From: Casuarina equisetifolia
Lineage: Eukaryota > Streptophyta > Magnoliopsida > Fagales > Casuarinaceae
Reading direction: 5' to 3'
Length of the DNA stretch: 64,000 bases
NCBI GenBank assembly: GCA_028551475.1
Contig: CM052354.1
Coordinates: 32,763,240-32,827,239 of the forward strand
Each line of letters begins with the position of its first letter. Positions within the stretch are counted from its first letter, which is position 1. Below the pieces are notes generated by a model. The model worked only from the letters and a program-made list of their open reading frames with translations, had not been told where the DNA came from and made no database searches. Shown here one piece after another: positions 33,461-49,413 of the stretch. A program made the position numbers and the translations under genes.

Positions 33461-36400
33461 TTAAGTTGGTGTTGCAAATCCATCGTCACTGTCACCAAAG
33501 ACGCGGTTCAGAATCATGGCTAATCGGACTCCGCCCTGAGCAACTCGTTTCATAACAATCGGCATCCTTGAGTTGAAGTAATCCTCTGCGAGCACACACA
33601 CACATGATGCTTATGTTAAGCAACCCTCAGTTGGGTTCACTGAGTTTGGTGTTTGAAGGGGACGAGGTTTGCATACCTGATAGAGTTGTGCCGGCTTCTA
33701 TTCCCTTGTAACCATACTTACAAGCTACGCTTATGCTCTCTGTAGCCCACCTGCATATCACAGACATTTAGAGGTGGGTTTTAAATGCAGAACTTCATCA
33801 TTCATAGATTGAACCTTCAAGAGACGTTTTTTCAATGCCCAAGGCAATAAGGTATGTTAACATGGTGTAAATCTGTTAGGTGCCTGAATTGAATCAGGGT
33901 TTATTTTTAAATACTAGTAGCTTCTGTAGGAGGTAATAGGAAAAGACAATGGCTCCTTAATATCGGCTGTTGGTGCTTGGGTTCTTTTAAGAGCCCAGCA
34001 GTGTACCTTGCCTAAGTGCACACCTTTAAACTGTTGTATGTTTTAAATGTAAGCATAAGAAGAAACAATCAAACAGTTTCCTTACACATCTTGTTCCCCA
34101 GTTTTCTCGGTAGAGAGAGAGAGAGAGAGAACTCACTTGGTAACACATGAATGAATATCATCACAGTGTTCCCACGAGGTAACATCGGAAGACCAGATGC
34201 CCTGCAATTATCTTCATAGTGTTCACATTATCCTAAGAACCTTGTTTCTCAAATGCAAGTGAGGAAAGTTAAGTAATTGGTCTTACGTCAGTGAAGTTTC
34301 CCTGTATGGCTTCTAGGAGTTGTTCCACGTCCTTCTCATAATAATCATGTAGAGCTTGTAGAAGAATGTCCCTATCCCATACCTGTACCGACAACAGATT
34401 GCTCAATCTTCAAGCCAAGAGAGTCTCAAAAACTTGCATATTAAGATGAGGGCTTACATGATGCAAATTAGATTTGCGCCTATACCAGCGTAGATTTATG
34501 CTGTTTCCTCCAGCATCGCTGGTAAATCCAACGTGCATCGGCTGAAAACACAGAAAAAAGATGTTAAACATTCTGTCATGCTTTTGAATGTAGTCCCTAA
34601 AGTTCTCATGTTTATACCTGATGGATATCCCCCATGAAGTGGGACAAGAACAACAAGGCCTCAGTCATATTATCTGCAGAATCAGAGGCAAACACGTTGA
34701 AACAAACCGATGACAGAAAAATAATCTAAGGGCTTCAAAAGGACAAGTTGGTACATCGGTTTTCCTTACATCGACGATCACCGCTTCCCTCTCTGTAGTG
34801 CGTAAGCTGGGAGGTGAAATTTTGAACAGCTCCGGCGACACACATGTCCTCCTCGTCGTGCTGATCATGACAGTCCCCTGAACCAAGCAAGCCAACACCG
34901 TTACATTATAATGTCGTAGCAATGATTCTGCATTCGCCGATGACCATCAGGCTTACTTCCATAATCGAACGTGCAGGCTTCATCCGGTGTGTCTATGAAG
35001 TGAAGTGGGCTCGTCCACCGGTACTTGTGCCAATGGCGGATTTGGTCAGGCCATGTGCAAAGGGCTGACAAGTCGCCGTTGACATGAAGGGGTAACAGGT
35101 TTCTAACAGCTTCCGATGCTTCAGCCTCTAGAAGATCCTGTAAATGAAGAAGCAATAATTGCTCATGATTGTTTGATTACAGAACATTCTTGGGCGATTT
35201 GGGCCAAAAGAATAGAGATATCTTGGCAAGTTTTGGTTACTTTTTTCTTAAGTTGTTAGGAACTTTAGACATTTAATTGAATCTAGTTCTTATCACTTGT
35301 TGCCGGCGGCAGATGGTGACATGTTTTCCGAGTTTCAACCATGACCACCTGGCTGGTCGACGTCAGTAGTCAAGGTTTCTTGAAACCAGAAGGTGCCCAG
35401 TTGGAAACAGATTGATGTTGCTTGGTTTTTGACGATCGACTGCAAGTTTTGGTTCTCAAGAAGCCGACGTGTCTAACCCTAAACCAGACATTCCAAACGC
35501 TAACCAATTCTCATTTGTCGCCTCTCAAAACCTTAAATCCCCCGTACCCCTGTCTCCATCGTGTTGACCATGTCGTGTCGTGCTTCTTTTTCTTCGATCT
35601 GGTATGTCTGCATCTGCTTCTGTTGTCGTACAGAACCCATCTGAGCTGCCATTACCGTTGCTTCTAATAAATCAACCAATCTAATCGCGGTGGTCGAATA
35701 TGCCACCGAACAGCCGTTAAAACTGGGATTGGCTAAAACCAATTGGTTTTGCTTAACCAGCTTTTTGAGAACGATCGCCATGGAACCCGACGATACTCAC
35801 CCTTCATCAGATCCCACAAAAGGGTCTGTTCAAAGGATTGGAAGAGGGACGAGCCTAGTTACTTTTAAGATCGTAGATAGCCCACAACAACAAAGTTGGA
35901 ATTCCTGAGTAAAGAAAGATCAACATCCAATTTTGATTATTTCATTTCCTGTCATTCTGTAGAGAGGTTATTGCGACACGGTCTTCAACTCTGACCCAAG
36001 AGACCGAAAGTAAGAAAAAAGTTAGCTTCCAGCGCACGCAACTGCCGCTTTAGAGTTCAGCAGCTGACCGAAGAACAAAGTTCAAGTTCACGGAGACTAG
36101 ACAAGCTGATGGTAAAAAGCCAACGACAATTACAGAGAAATGGTGGGTCTAGGTTCAATTTTTCTACCGACGACCACTGACCCATCCTAAAATCAAAACC
36201 CACTTTGCTAAACATCCAGTTGATGCTTCCTTTAGACCCCACGACAATCCAAAGATGGATTTAACCAAAACGGCCTAATTGCCGGAAAGATAATATTTAC
36301 CGATTAATGCACTAAGTGAAAAAAAAAAAAAAAAGTAACTTGTGGAAAGGATATTTTGCTTCATTTTAGAGAAATAAGAATAATTTTCAACAGCAAATTC

Positions 36401-36611
36401 AAGATGCCTTAAACTCGAGAAAAAGAAAAAGGAAATCAAAGCTGCGTTAAACAAGAAAGCCCAGTTCCTAAATTACCTGAGCAATCCGACATGTCATCAT
36501 ATGTCCCTCCTTACTCCAGCCCTCAGCCCCACGTCCACTTAGAAAAACAAGACCCAGCAAGATAATAGCTAGAAAGGGAGACCACCTCCCCAGTGTCTGA
36601 AACTCAACCAT
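33461..36611 (-). CDS. ENDO: S1/P1-type nuclease (plant bifunctional endonuclease), tandem copy 1
   Basis: A zinc-dependent, secreted or vacuolar endonuclease that cuts single-stranded DNA and RNA, used in senescence and programmed cell death. Nine minus-strand exons: 36611-36477, 35137-34957, 34877-34770, 34673-34618, 34541-34458, 34382-34287, 34201-34137, 33750-33677 and 33585-33461. Phases match and the product has 307 residues. A signal peptide (LAIILLGLVFLSG) ends just before WSKEGH (Trp32, His37), the mature N-terminus whose Trp and His bind zinc in this family. Other expected ligand motifs are WPDQIRH, PLHFIDTP, RDCHDQH and LSHFMGDIHQPMH. Length is normal for the family. It lies head to tail with a sister gene at 37019-41896. 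Intron 1 is unusually long (1.34 kb against 0.39 kb in the sister). Confidence 0.92.
34111..34130 (-). repeat. (TC)n microsatellite beside a 5' splice site
   Basis: A GA run on + (TC on -) starts a few bases inside intron 7 of nuclease copy 1, whose donor GT is at 34136-34135. Length variation here could touch splicing. Confidence 0.8.
35280..36300. other. Extra DNA in intron 1 of nuclease copy 1
   Basis: This intron holds about 1 kb with higher GC and longer open frames than nearby introns, absent from the equivalent intron of the sister gene (41391-41782). It looks like an insertion, but I found no terminal repeats, target-site duplication or recognisable transposon protein. Confidence 0.35.
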
Positions 36612-36711
36612 TCTCTCGAGTTAGTTCTGTTCCCAGGAACACAAACCTTTTAGCTTTACAATATGAAGACAATACCAGATGAATGGAACCCCAACAAGAT
36701 GCCTGAGTTAC

Positions 36712-36721
36712 ATATATATAA
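36712..36721 (-). promoter_or_regulatory. TATA box of nuclease copy 1
   Basis: Minus-strand TTATATATAT about 100 bp upstream of the ATG at 36611. Confidence 0.55.
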
Positions 36722-37018
36722 ACTCAAAGGAGGAATTCATTGAGTACAAGTTTTTATTTATGAACAGTGGTTAACAATTAGTGCAAGCAAGCTGCGGATA
36801 TTCTGGTATATACACGGCATCATCAGCCTAATATTAGGCGTGAAGTCAAGAAGTAGCTATAAAGTAGACTTTTTTAGGTCTCCTCGTGAAAGAGTTTGGA
36901 GAAGGTGGAAGCATAGTTTATTTGCTTGACGTGGTCTTGCGTATGGGAAACTTCAAGCTAATATTCGGTGGGTAAGTGGTCCAACCCTAAACAACGCGGC
37001 GAGGATGCATCTCTATCC

Positions 37019-40000
37019 TCATCTTGCTTGGGCAATTTCCGTCTGAGAAGTGAAAATCCGGTTGAGTGTAGCAGCTAGTCGGACCCCACTTTGCGCTAGC
37101 CTCTTTTCCACAATTGGAAGCCGGGAAAGAAAATAATCATCTGTAACAAAACAAACAAAGAATGACTTTGACCGAGGACGAAGAGTGGTTTCCCAGCGAT
37201 AGATGATGATAAGCTAAGCTATTAAACAATGAGCTGTAGAAATCTGGTTAAGGGAAGCAATGACGTGTTATGCAAAATGATCATATGGAACATTTACCAT
37301 AGGCTGGACGGTTGCTTCATATGCTGGACTTGGTTGGCCATGTGAAGGAGAAACTACTAAATGACATTACTAGAAACCCAACAAATGGGTTGGCCACTGG
37401 ACTTCGAAATTCAACAAGAGGGTTCCAATCTTTAAAGTAAGTTTCAAAAGCAAGGGCAGAAAAATAATGGATGGTATTTTTCCAGTCACAGTGGATGAGT
37501 TTTGTTCTTAGTGCGATAATTTGCAGTCGTTAACCTGTAAACAATGCTCTAGGCTGTAACTAGTTGTTCTGGGTATCAATACATCCCTAAAGCTAAGATT
37601 TCAGCAAACTGTAGCATTACATGTACCTTTGAATCCCTGATATCAGAGATGGGTTTTTCCAGAGGTTCAAGTATACCTAGGCAAATTATTATGCAGTACA
37701 ACAGTGCCAACTTCATTCTTTAAAATTTTCAATCTTGATTTACTTGGAATAATAAACAAACAAAAGACATGGGCTGTAAAAATTGAGATGTCAACAGAAA
37801 AGACAATATACCTCCCAGAGTGGTTCCTGGTGTTGCATTCCTGTATGCAAACTTGCATGCCAGACTAATACTTTCAGAAGCATACCTGGAAAGTTAGAAG
37901 CAACCCCGTCATGTCTAGTAATTCCCTTATTATAGCATACAAATGGAATCAGTTTCCGTTTTTTTCTCTCTGAGGTGAAAAAGCTGGCAATGAATGTCAA
38001 CATGATCAATAATGCTCATCTTCCATGCTAATTTGACTGGGTTTTTTAATGAGCAAAACACATTCAAACAAGTAAACCAACCCTCCTTTTAACCATCATA
38101 CCCAGGCATCATTTATTCAGTATAATTTGCAAGTCAAGTTATTCATATTGTTCTTTTACAAATACTCTCTCCCTTGCTATGTCCTTTTTCTTAAGTGGAA
38201 AAACCAAAATCAAGTATACCACTCCATTCTTTAGATTTCAGGAACCAAACAAGTTTTATTTCTCCCTCCCACCATCAAGTTTTATTCATGCCTACCCCCT
38301 TATAAATACCCAACAAATTGGTAATCAATAAACTATTTGGCACAGGTATCACAAAATAATATTGTAATCATTCTTATATAAGTTAATGTGGCACATTATT
38401 TGTGAAAGTACATATGAAGCCTGTCAACAATTACAACCTCAAAGCTTGACTACAGACACGAAAACAGGGTACAAAGCATCCAAAGGAGTGACAGTATATT
38501 CTTACGGGTCTGGACAAGCAGTATCATTATGCGTGCAGTTTTCCCATATTGCTATGTCGTTAGACCAGTCATCCTATAGAGAAGAAGTAAAATCAGAGAA
38601 AATAGAAATAGTAAGTTATCACACTCCTGCAGAGGAATGTATAGGGCACACTCAAAACTTTATATTTTTTCTTTCACTACTCGACTGCATCGATACAACT
38701 AGGAAACACAACTTTAAATTAAAAAAAAAAAAGAAAGAATGACCTAGGAAGGAATTTGTCTCAATATAAGCTTCACAAGCAGTAGTCTTTAGAATGACTA
38801 AACATAACATACTGTAATGTTCCTCTGAATGGCTTTTATCATGATCTCAAGATCTGAATTGTAGAACATCTTCAATGCGGAGTCAATGATCATATCATCC
38901 CATACCTGGAACAAAACCAATTGACGAAAAGAGAACATTACAATTTTACCCCCTGCATTCTATCTTATTTAAAAAATATTTCTCAAACTTATAGAAGAGG
39001 CACTAAACCTCATCAATGTTGTAGACAAACTGAGACATAGGAATTTCTGTAAAATGTAACTAAGAACTGGCATTTATGACACCCGCTTCATAACACTAAT
39101 CATCTATAGCCACATCACTATCCACTTTACTCTCTCATCAATGCACATGTTTTTGTTCTCCAAAATCTTAGATTAATTTTTTTTAATTAGGCTAATTAAA
39201 CAAAATTAAAAAAAAAAAAAGATCAGCATAGACTCCTGGAGAAACAGAGCCACATATGTTATATCACATGTGATGAAATGACAGGATTGTGCCACATTAA
39301 AATCAGGGGATAAACCAGGGCTAGGGGATAAACCAGGGCTCTCCTCTTCCTCTTCAACATTAAAATTTAACATGCACATGTTAATCAAGTTTCATGTATA
39401 TTTCATAGGCTCTTACACCTTGTTATCAAGTAAAAGTAGAGAGAGAAGTACACACGTGTAGAACTATCAAGACTTACATGGTGGAGATTTGTCTTCCGCC
39501 GGTACCATCGGACTATTATTGTGTTCCCACCTTCATCTCCAGTGAAACCAACATGTAGAGGCTTTCATCACCCAAAAAGAAAAAAAAAAGTTTAAATGAA
39601 AAGAAAAGCTCAAGTATTCATAGAAAATTAAGCTTCATGGACAAAGCACGATTTGTATACATATGCACAATAACATAGAACCCACTATCACATTGCCATT
39701 GTACGCATTCTATTGGATGGATTGTAGAAACAAAAGTGAAATACAGAGAACAAGATTTACTGCACAATTTAACATCATTACTTCACATACAAATATGTCT
39801 ATCCTCTTCAAGGATGACTATTACTAGGTCCAAGATTGTACATAGATTGAATAAACCTCTAAAACATACCATCCTTTATTTATTTATTTATTTTTTACAA
39901 ATCTCTATCTTTCTTTATGCAAAATTCTAGTGTTTGCTGAAAGTGACTGCCAAAGTTAAATTCCCATGTGGCCATAGGAACAAAACTTAAACAAATAATT

Positions 40001-41896
40001 ATTTCATATTCAAAAATAAACTTTCATTTTACAAAGAAAAATGTAAAACAATTCAAGGGAAGAAATTAATCTAGGCGTTCTATGGTTTGTCAAAGCTCTA
40101 ATTAGATGAAAAGTCCAATCAGTTCGCTACTGCATCCTTTGCATCTTCAAACTGCATTTAGGTTTTGAACTGCCAGTAGGGAGAGCAAACCTGATGGACA
40201 TCCCCAACAAAATGTGATAAGAACATCAGTGCCTCTGTCAAGTTGTCTGTGATTGACAAAAAGGAGTCGAAGTTATATAACTTACTATACATATCATGTG
40301 AAACCGTTGAATCTAGTGATTTAAAGTACATACATTGGAATTTTAGGTTGTTCTTTTGATAAGCCGATGTGAGTTGCATGGTATAGTTGTAAATTGCTCC
40401 AGTAACACACATATCTTTATGGCCAGCAGCATCATGACAGTCTCCTGTAAAAGTAGTATACAGAATTATGTTTGAGTAGCCTGTTTTTTATTATGTTTGT
40501 CCAAATGATAGATTTGGATTCAACCAGAACAACAGAAATTATATTACATCTTTTCTCTAGTATGTTCCTCAATGTTTAGGCTTGCAGCTCACAACATATA
40601 CCTATTTATCTTAAAATGCCATAATCCATATAATTGAATAACCATCAAATTTGCGACTAAGTGATATAAATATAATTAACAAAATCTTACTCATGATTCA
40701 CTTTTCAGCAGTAAAATATACTTAGTAAATATAAAAGGGTAGAAAGGTGATACTGGAATGAATGTATGATTCAAATTGCAGAAATGCTTACATAAGGAAT
40801 AATCTTTTCCATGTTAATCATACCATCATGTGAACGTTTTCTTAATAAACTTTCCAACAACATCAAAAAAACTGAATGCAGAAGTAGTATAGCCCTCTGC
40901 CCACCTGAGCAAACCACCATAAGTCTTAGTCCCGACTTATTGAGGTTTGCGATGGTGGCTTCCTCTTACATCACTTTGCTCTATCTAAGGCAACATCCAG
41001 ACGACCTAACTGAACTAAGTTACTAATATCAAAACTTTGAAAACTCGCCCTACAAAATAAATGGTCATTCTAATTCTCTAGAGTACATATGCTACGAACC
41101 GAACAACATAAGGAAGCACAGGCCACTCATGACATTATTAAGACGGACTAGAGAAGAGAAATGAATTGCATCTTCAAACAAGAAAGAGTATGCCCAAAGC
41201 CAAGCTTACTGCAGTATTTGTAGTTACACAAAAAATCTGGTGTGTCAATATAATGCAAAGGACCGCTCCAACGCCAGTGATAGTAACGACGAATCTCATC
41301 AGGCCAAGAGCAAACAGCCGCAAGATCACCCCCAGAAGAGTCAGGAAGCAATTCCTTCACAGCAGCCAGAGCATCCTCGGTTAGAAGTCCCTGGAAAAAC
41401 CCGAAAGTGCTTCATCAAGTTCCCATTCTCTCAATAAACTGCAGCACACACACAAATCACAACTTGCTCGTCATAACATGACTCTTAATAAACAACTCGC
41501 TGCAAAATGTAACTACAAGATCATGGAACTAATAATAACCAGAAAATTATCTGGAGGTTTGATAATTTGGCCTCATTTTCATCCCTATCACGTCAAGATG
41601 TTAACTTTTCTCTATGCCAGGTGGTTTTTTTTTTTTTTCAATCCATAACTAAACACATTGATCAAGTACCAAAGCAAGACTTACAAGCAGACCCTTACTC
41701 TGAAGCATTCAAAACCACGACGATCCAGAATCAATCAACATAAAACACCAAGTACAAAAGATTGGATAGTGGAGACGCTCACCTCTGCTATCTTACAGAT
41801 TGCATAATGTCCTTCCTTACCCCAACCTAGGATTACTGGTATCAACAGCAGAAAACCCAGCGGTCTCCAAATCCAGAAAAGCTCCTTCCCTCCCAT
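37019..41896 (-). CDS. ENDO: S1/P1-type nuclease (plant bifunctional endonuclease), tandem copy 2
   Basis: Same family and likely reaction as the gene at 33461-36611. Nine minus-strand exons: 41896-41783, 41390-41210, 40444-40334, 40246-40191, 39561-39478, 38905-38813, 38573-38506, 37885-37812 and 37140-37019. Phases match, there is no internal stop and the product has 300 residues. The short signal peptide (WRPLGFLLLIPVILG) precedes WGKEGH (Trp25, His30). The ligand motifs WPDEIRRYYH, PLHYIDTP, RDCHD and LSHFVGDVHQPLH are all present. Exons 2, 4, 5 and 8 have exactly the same lengths as in copy 1 (181, 56, 84 and 74 nt), showing tandem duplication. Its 5' flank (about 41930-42390) exists a second time at 54605-54990. 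Confidence 0.92.
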
Positions 41897-41929
41897 CTCT
41901 ACAAGCAATAGCCAGAAAATTTACGAACT

Positions 41930-42390
41930 TGGGAAATAGCATTCAGAACATCACTAATCAGCCAAGGACATTGCTGATACCTCTTCTTTGGGCCGCAGAT
42001 CGAAGGTCCTGTCGTTACCAAAAACTTTTAGGTTGCACCATCGGCGAAACTTCCTCGAGTGTAACTGGGAGCTAAAACGGGCTCCGAGAGAGCAGTTGGG
42101 TCAAGTAAGCCTGCGCTTCTTCACGATTCTTGCATGATTATCTCAGCAGCTGAGACGGGCTCGGAGAGCCCAGATCCGGGATGGGGTGCTTGCCCCTTTC
42201 ACGTTGCTTTCGTTCGGTACCCAACTTTATGAGCTTAATGCTTCAGATTCCAGAGGAAAATGCAAATATCTGGACTCTCTTAATATTTTATCATTTTTTT
42301 GCTAAAAGAAAGACAAGACACGAAAAAAACAGGTACTTTTGCCCAATAAAAGTGGTTGCGATGTCTTGCGGATTTATGTCATTGTATCAA
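41930..42390. repeat. 5' leader/promoter region of nuclease copy 2, duplicated at 54605-54990
   Basis: Begins about 35 bp upstream of the nuclease ATG. Shared strings with 54605-54990 include ACTTGGGAAATAGCA, ATGATTATCTCAGCAGCTGA, CTCTCTTAATATTTTATCAT and GCTAAAAGAAAGAC. Both copies lie in the same orientation; the distant copy has no nuclease coding sequence. Confidence 0.75.
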
Positions 42391-42399
42391 TTCTTGTCT

Positions 42400-42865
42400 T
42401 ATTATAACAAAATCATAATTAATAAAGTTCCAAAAAAAAAAAGTCATCCAACATAGTGCCTTATTCTTATAGAGCTCTTTCTTCTTCTATTTCTCAATCT
42501 ATATGATGATGTTGACAACATTGAAGAAGTTGGACAGAATGTATTAGTATTATTAGAAGACTTAAGGCTTGTTTTAAAAGTTAGTTTAAAGATTAAATGG
42601 ATATTTTTTTTATTTAAAATTCACAACAATAAATCATGTTTTTGGTATGAAATTTTTGTCATGCACAAATGCTCTCACAAGTGAGATTGAATTTAAAATT
42701 GTATGAAATGAAATAAATTCAAATTAGAATCCAATACCATATTAAAAAGTCTAAATATCCAAATTCAAAAACTAAGTCAAGGATTAAAATGAAAATTTTT
42801 TTTTATTTAAATTTCATTACAAGAAATCATGTTTTTAGTGTAAGACTTTTGTCATGAATATAGGT
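42400..42865. other. AT-rich spacer, nothing recognised
   Basis: Between the nuclease 5' flank and the start of the receptor-kinase duplication unit. No gene seen. Confidence 0.4.
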
Positions 42866-43597
42866 GTATTTGGAGATGGTTGTTTTTCTTATTCTTGAAC
42901 AATATGCTTATCATGATGCCCCCTTACAAGGCAGAAGTTGATCTATGTCTACAAACAAGGAAAATGAATGATTTGAAAAAGCTTGATCGAAAATGTGGAC
43001 TCACGGCTGGAAAGATGAGATGTGATATTCCAAACAAGTAGGAAAAGCGTTGAGGATTGCACTACATCCTCTAACGCTGGAGACATGATGATATGGATCT
43101 TGAGATGATTTTCATGAACGTCCTTCTATGATCCTTTCTTAAGGTGATTTTGCAAGGAAAATTACAGAGGAAAAATAAAAAATAAAAAATAAAAAATAAA
43201 AAATGGGGAACGTGACTAAGGAGACATGTATCTAATCATCAAGCATAGTAGACTTTGTGAAAAAAAAAAAAAAAAAAAGTCTCTTGGTGCGTATGCCTGA
43301 GAATATGAGTGTTTCTCTGTCCGCATCCCATTCGTTCAAACCAGGAAGCTGGTTTCCAGTCTGACGAGTTGATTGTTGCTGACTACCTGACATGTTCAAA
43401 CTTGGAGGCTGGTTCACGAATTAAAAATTGATCATGATGATGACTTCAAGAGAAAGAAACAGCACCCGCAGGACGAGGGTCAGGTTGATCATGGTTGTGA
43501 CGCCCAAGTTTTCTTTCTCTCATTCATTTCTAGCATCGCTATTCTCCAGGCGCTTTGCTATGGTAACCACTTCTGGCGCTGACTGTTAAGAGTCCCG

Positions 43598-43660
43598 ATG
43601 GATCCGTGTACGATTAAGCCGTTGCTCTTCTTTGTTCTGCTTCTAATCCTGTCTTACTAG
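43598..43660 (+). other. Signal-peptide-only mini frame upstream of kinase copy 1
   Basis: A 20-codon ATG-to-TAG frame reading MDPCTIKPLLFFVLLL plus four residues. It resembles the signal peptide of the kinase 375 bp downstream (MDTKLIKPWLIFVILLVL). The same frame is kept at 49040-49102, and its 3' half (without the ATG) at about 60430-60472. It may be the stump of an older kinase copy, or an upstream frame. Confidence 0.55.
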
Positions 43661-43972
43661 AGAGAATACTTGTAACCCTCTGCAGGTCAGTATCTTGTAT
43701 TTGCAGTGTAGCAATTTCTCACTCGGGTCCTTTTAATTCTTATGGTCTTCTTTGATTGCAAGTAGTTTTGAAACCTGCCATGATAATGAAGAGAAAATAC
43801 CGAGGAGCTAATGAAAATTTTCCTTTATCATCAGCTGTAAATTATTCGTGATTTTGACAGCAACGTCAGGCATCAGAACAACTTGTCTCAACTCTGCCAT
43901 TGGATAAGCTAGAAGCAGACATTTTTATAAGTCAAAGTTTTTCTTGCTCCCATTCATATAAGTTACAGAGGG

Positions 43973-47441
<3,469 letters not shown>

Positions 47442-47879
47442 TCACTTCACATATCAAAGAAAGGAAGTGCGTTGAATCGAATGTACCATTTCAATTATAA
47501 TAAATTTGATCTTTCACTGATCAAATTGCCCCTTTTCTACGATTTTATGTATTGAATCCAAAATCTCTAGAACTACTACATCCTTCATTTCACTCATTGC
47601 CTTTGGTGATAAAGATTGAGCAAGTGGATTAATTTAATTGTATACACTATTAATTGTTATATTTCAGGACATATTCTCTTTAACATATCAATAAAGGATA
47701 TTTCAACCACGAAGTTTGAATTTCATACTCCAACCACAAAGTCTAAATTTCAATACCTGTGTGTGAGTTAAGTGCATGTAACTCGAAAAAAACTACAAAT
47801 AAAGTATGCCATTTCAAGGTTTACCCAAACAAAGTGCCAAAAGTAGAGAACTTGGAATGCGGTTATCCGCACTAAGCTT

Positions 47880-48255
47880 CTTCCTCTTCAGAGGAATCAC
47901 GATCCCCACACATGGACTGGTTGGACAGCAAGTCCTCGTACGACAGCGCGCAGTCCACAGTGTCTTAACTCTATGTTATTACATGTTTATACCTTTGATA
48001 AGGCATTACCGCAAAAGAACGACCTGTCCTTTCTTAGGGTCTCCACTATTCGGGATCTTGGCACCTGCATTTCACTTAGCAAGCTGTCATTTTTCTATTC
48101 AAAGATCAAAGATTAAGTGCTTCGAATTTTCGTAATCCCAACTCCATGTCATTTCAATGGGTTCTTATTTTGTGTCGGGTTACTATGATCCCAAATGTGC
48201 ATCTAACTTTATTGAATTGTGTTTGATTCTTGGTAACTTTTATTTAAACTTTAGT
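47880..48255 (+). pseudogene. PIG3-like locus relic in unit 1 (no coding exon left)
   Basis: Aligns with the upstream and intron DNA of the PIG3-like pseudogene in unit 2: 47925-48030 matches 53030-53140, and 48040-48240 matches 53510-53720 (shared TTGGCACCTGCATTTCACTTAGCA, split here as TTGGCACCTGC and ATTTCACTTAGCA). About 350 bp holding the first coding exon is absent between the two matches. Only non-coding DNA remains. Confidence 0.65.
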
Positions 48256-49039
48256 ATAAGAGATTATACTTCTAATACGAAACCTTTGCCCTGCACAAAG
48301 GTGCATCTGGAGATGGTTGTCCTTTTCTGTTCTTTAGTAATATACTGATCCCCTTACAAGAGAGAAGTTGATCTATACCTACAAACAAGAAGAATGTATG
48401 ATTTGAAAAGGCTTGGTCGAAAATGAGGACTCACGGCTGGAAAGACGAGTTGTGATATCTCAAATAAATAGGAAATACGTTAAGGGTTGCACTACATCCT
48501 CTAGCACGGGAGACATGATGATATGGATCTTGAGATGATTTTCATGAACGTCCTTCTATGATCCTTTCTTAAGGTGATTTTGAAAAGAAAATTACAGAAA
48601 GGAAAAAAAAAATAAAAAATGGGGAACGTGACTAAGAAGACATGTATCTAATCATCAAGCTTGGTAGACTTTGTGAAAAAAAAAGTGCCTCTTGGTGCGT
48701 ATGCCTGAGAATATGAGTGTTTCTCTGTCGGCATCCCATTCGTTCAAACCAGGAAGCTGGTTTCCAGTCTGACGAGTTGAATATTGATAATGATAATGAA
48801 CGCCAACGGTTAATTGTTACTGACTACCTGACGTGTTCAAACTTGGAGGCGGGTTTCACGAATTAAAAATTGATCATGATGATGACTTCAAGAGAAAGAA
48901 ACAGTAGCCGCAGGTCGAGGGTCAGGTTGATCATGGTTGTAACGCCCAAGTTTTCTTTCTCTCATTCATTTCTAGCTTCACTATTCTCCAGGCGCTTTGC
49001 TATGGTAACCACTTCTGGCGCTGACTGTTAAGAGTCCCT

Positions 49040-49102
49040 ATGGATCCGTGTACGATTAAGCCGTTGCTCTTGTTTGTTCTGCTTCTAATCCTGTCTTACT
49101 AG
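49040..49102 (+). other. Signal-peptide-only mini frame upstream of kinase copy 2
   Basis: Second copy of the 20-codon frame at 43598-43660, with the same start and stop. It ends 311 bp before the kinase ATG. Confidence 0.55.
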
Positions 49103-49413
49103 AGAGAATTCTTGTAACCCTCTGCAGGTCAGTATCTTGTATTTGCAGTGTAGCAATTTCTCACTCGGCTCCTTCTAATTCTTATGGTCTATTTTGATCG
49201 CAAGTCGTTTGAAACCTGCCATGATAATGAAGAGAAAATACCAAGGAGCTAATGAAAATTTTCCTTTATCATCAGCTGTAAATTATTCGTGATTTTGACC
49301 GCAACGTCAGGCATCAGAACAACTTGTCTCAACTCTGTCATTGGATAAGCTAGAAGCAGACATTTTTATAAGTCAAAGGTTTTCTTGCTCTCACTCATAT
49401 AAGTTAGAGAGAG

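Noticed and set aside
39297..39344. Short duplicated GGGGATAAACCAGGGCT in a nuclease intron
   Set aside because: Only two short adjacent copies inside an intron; no sign of function.
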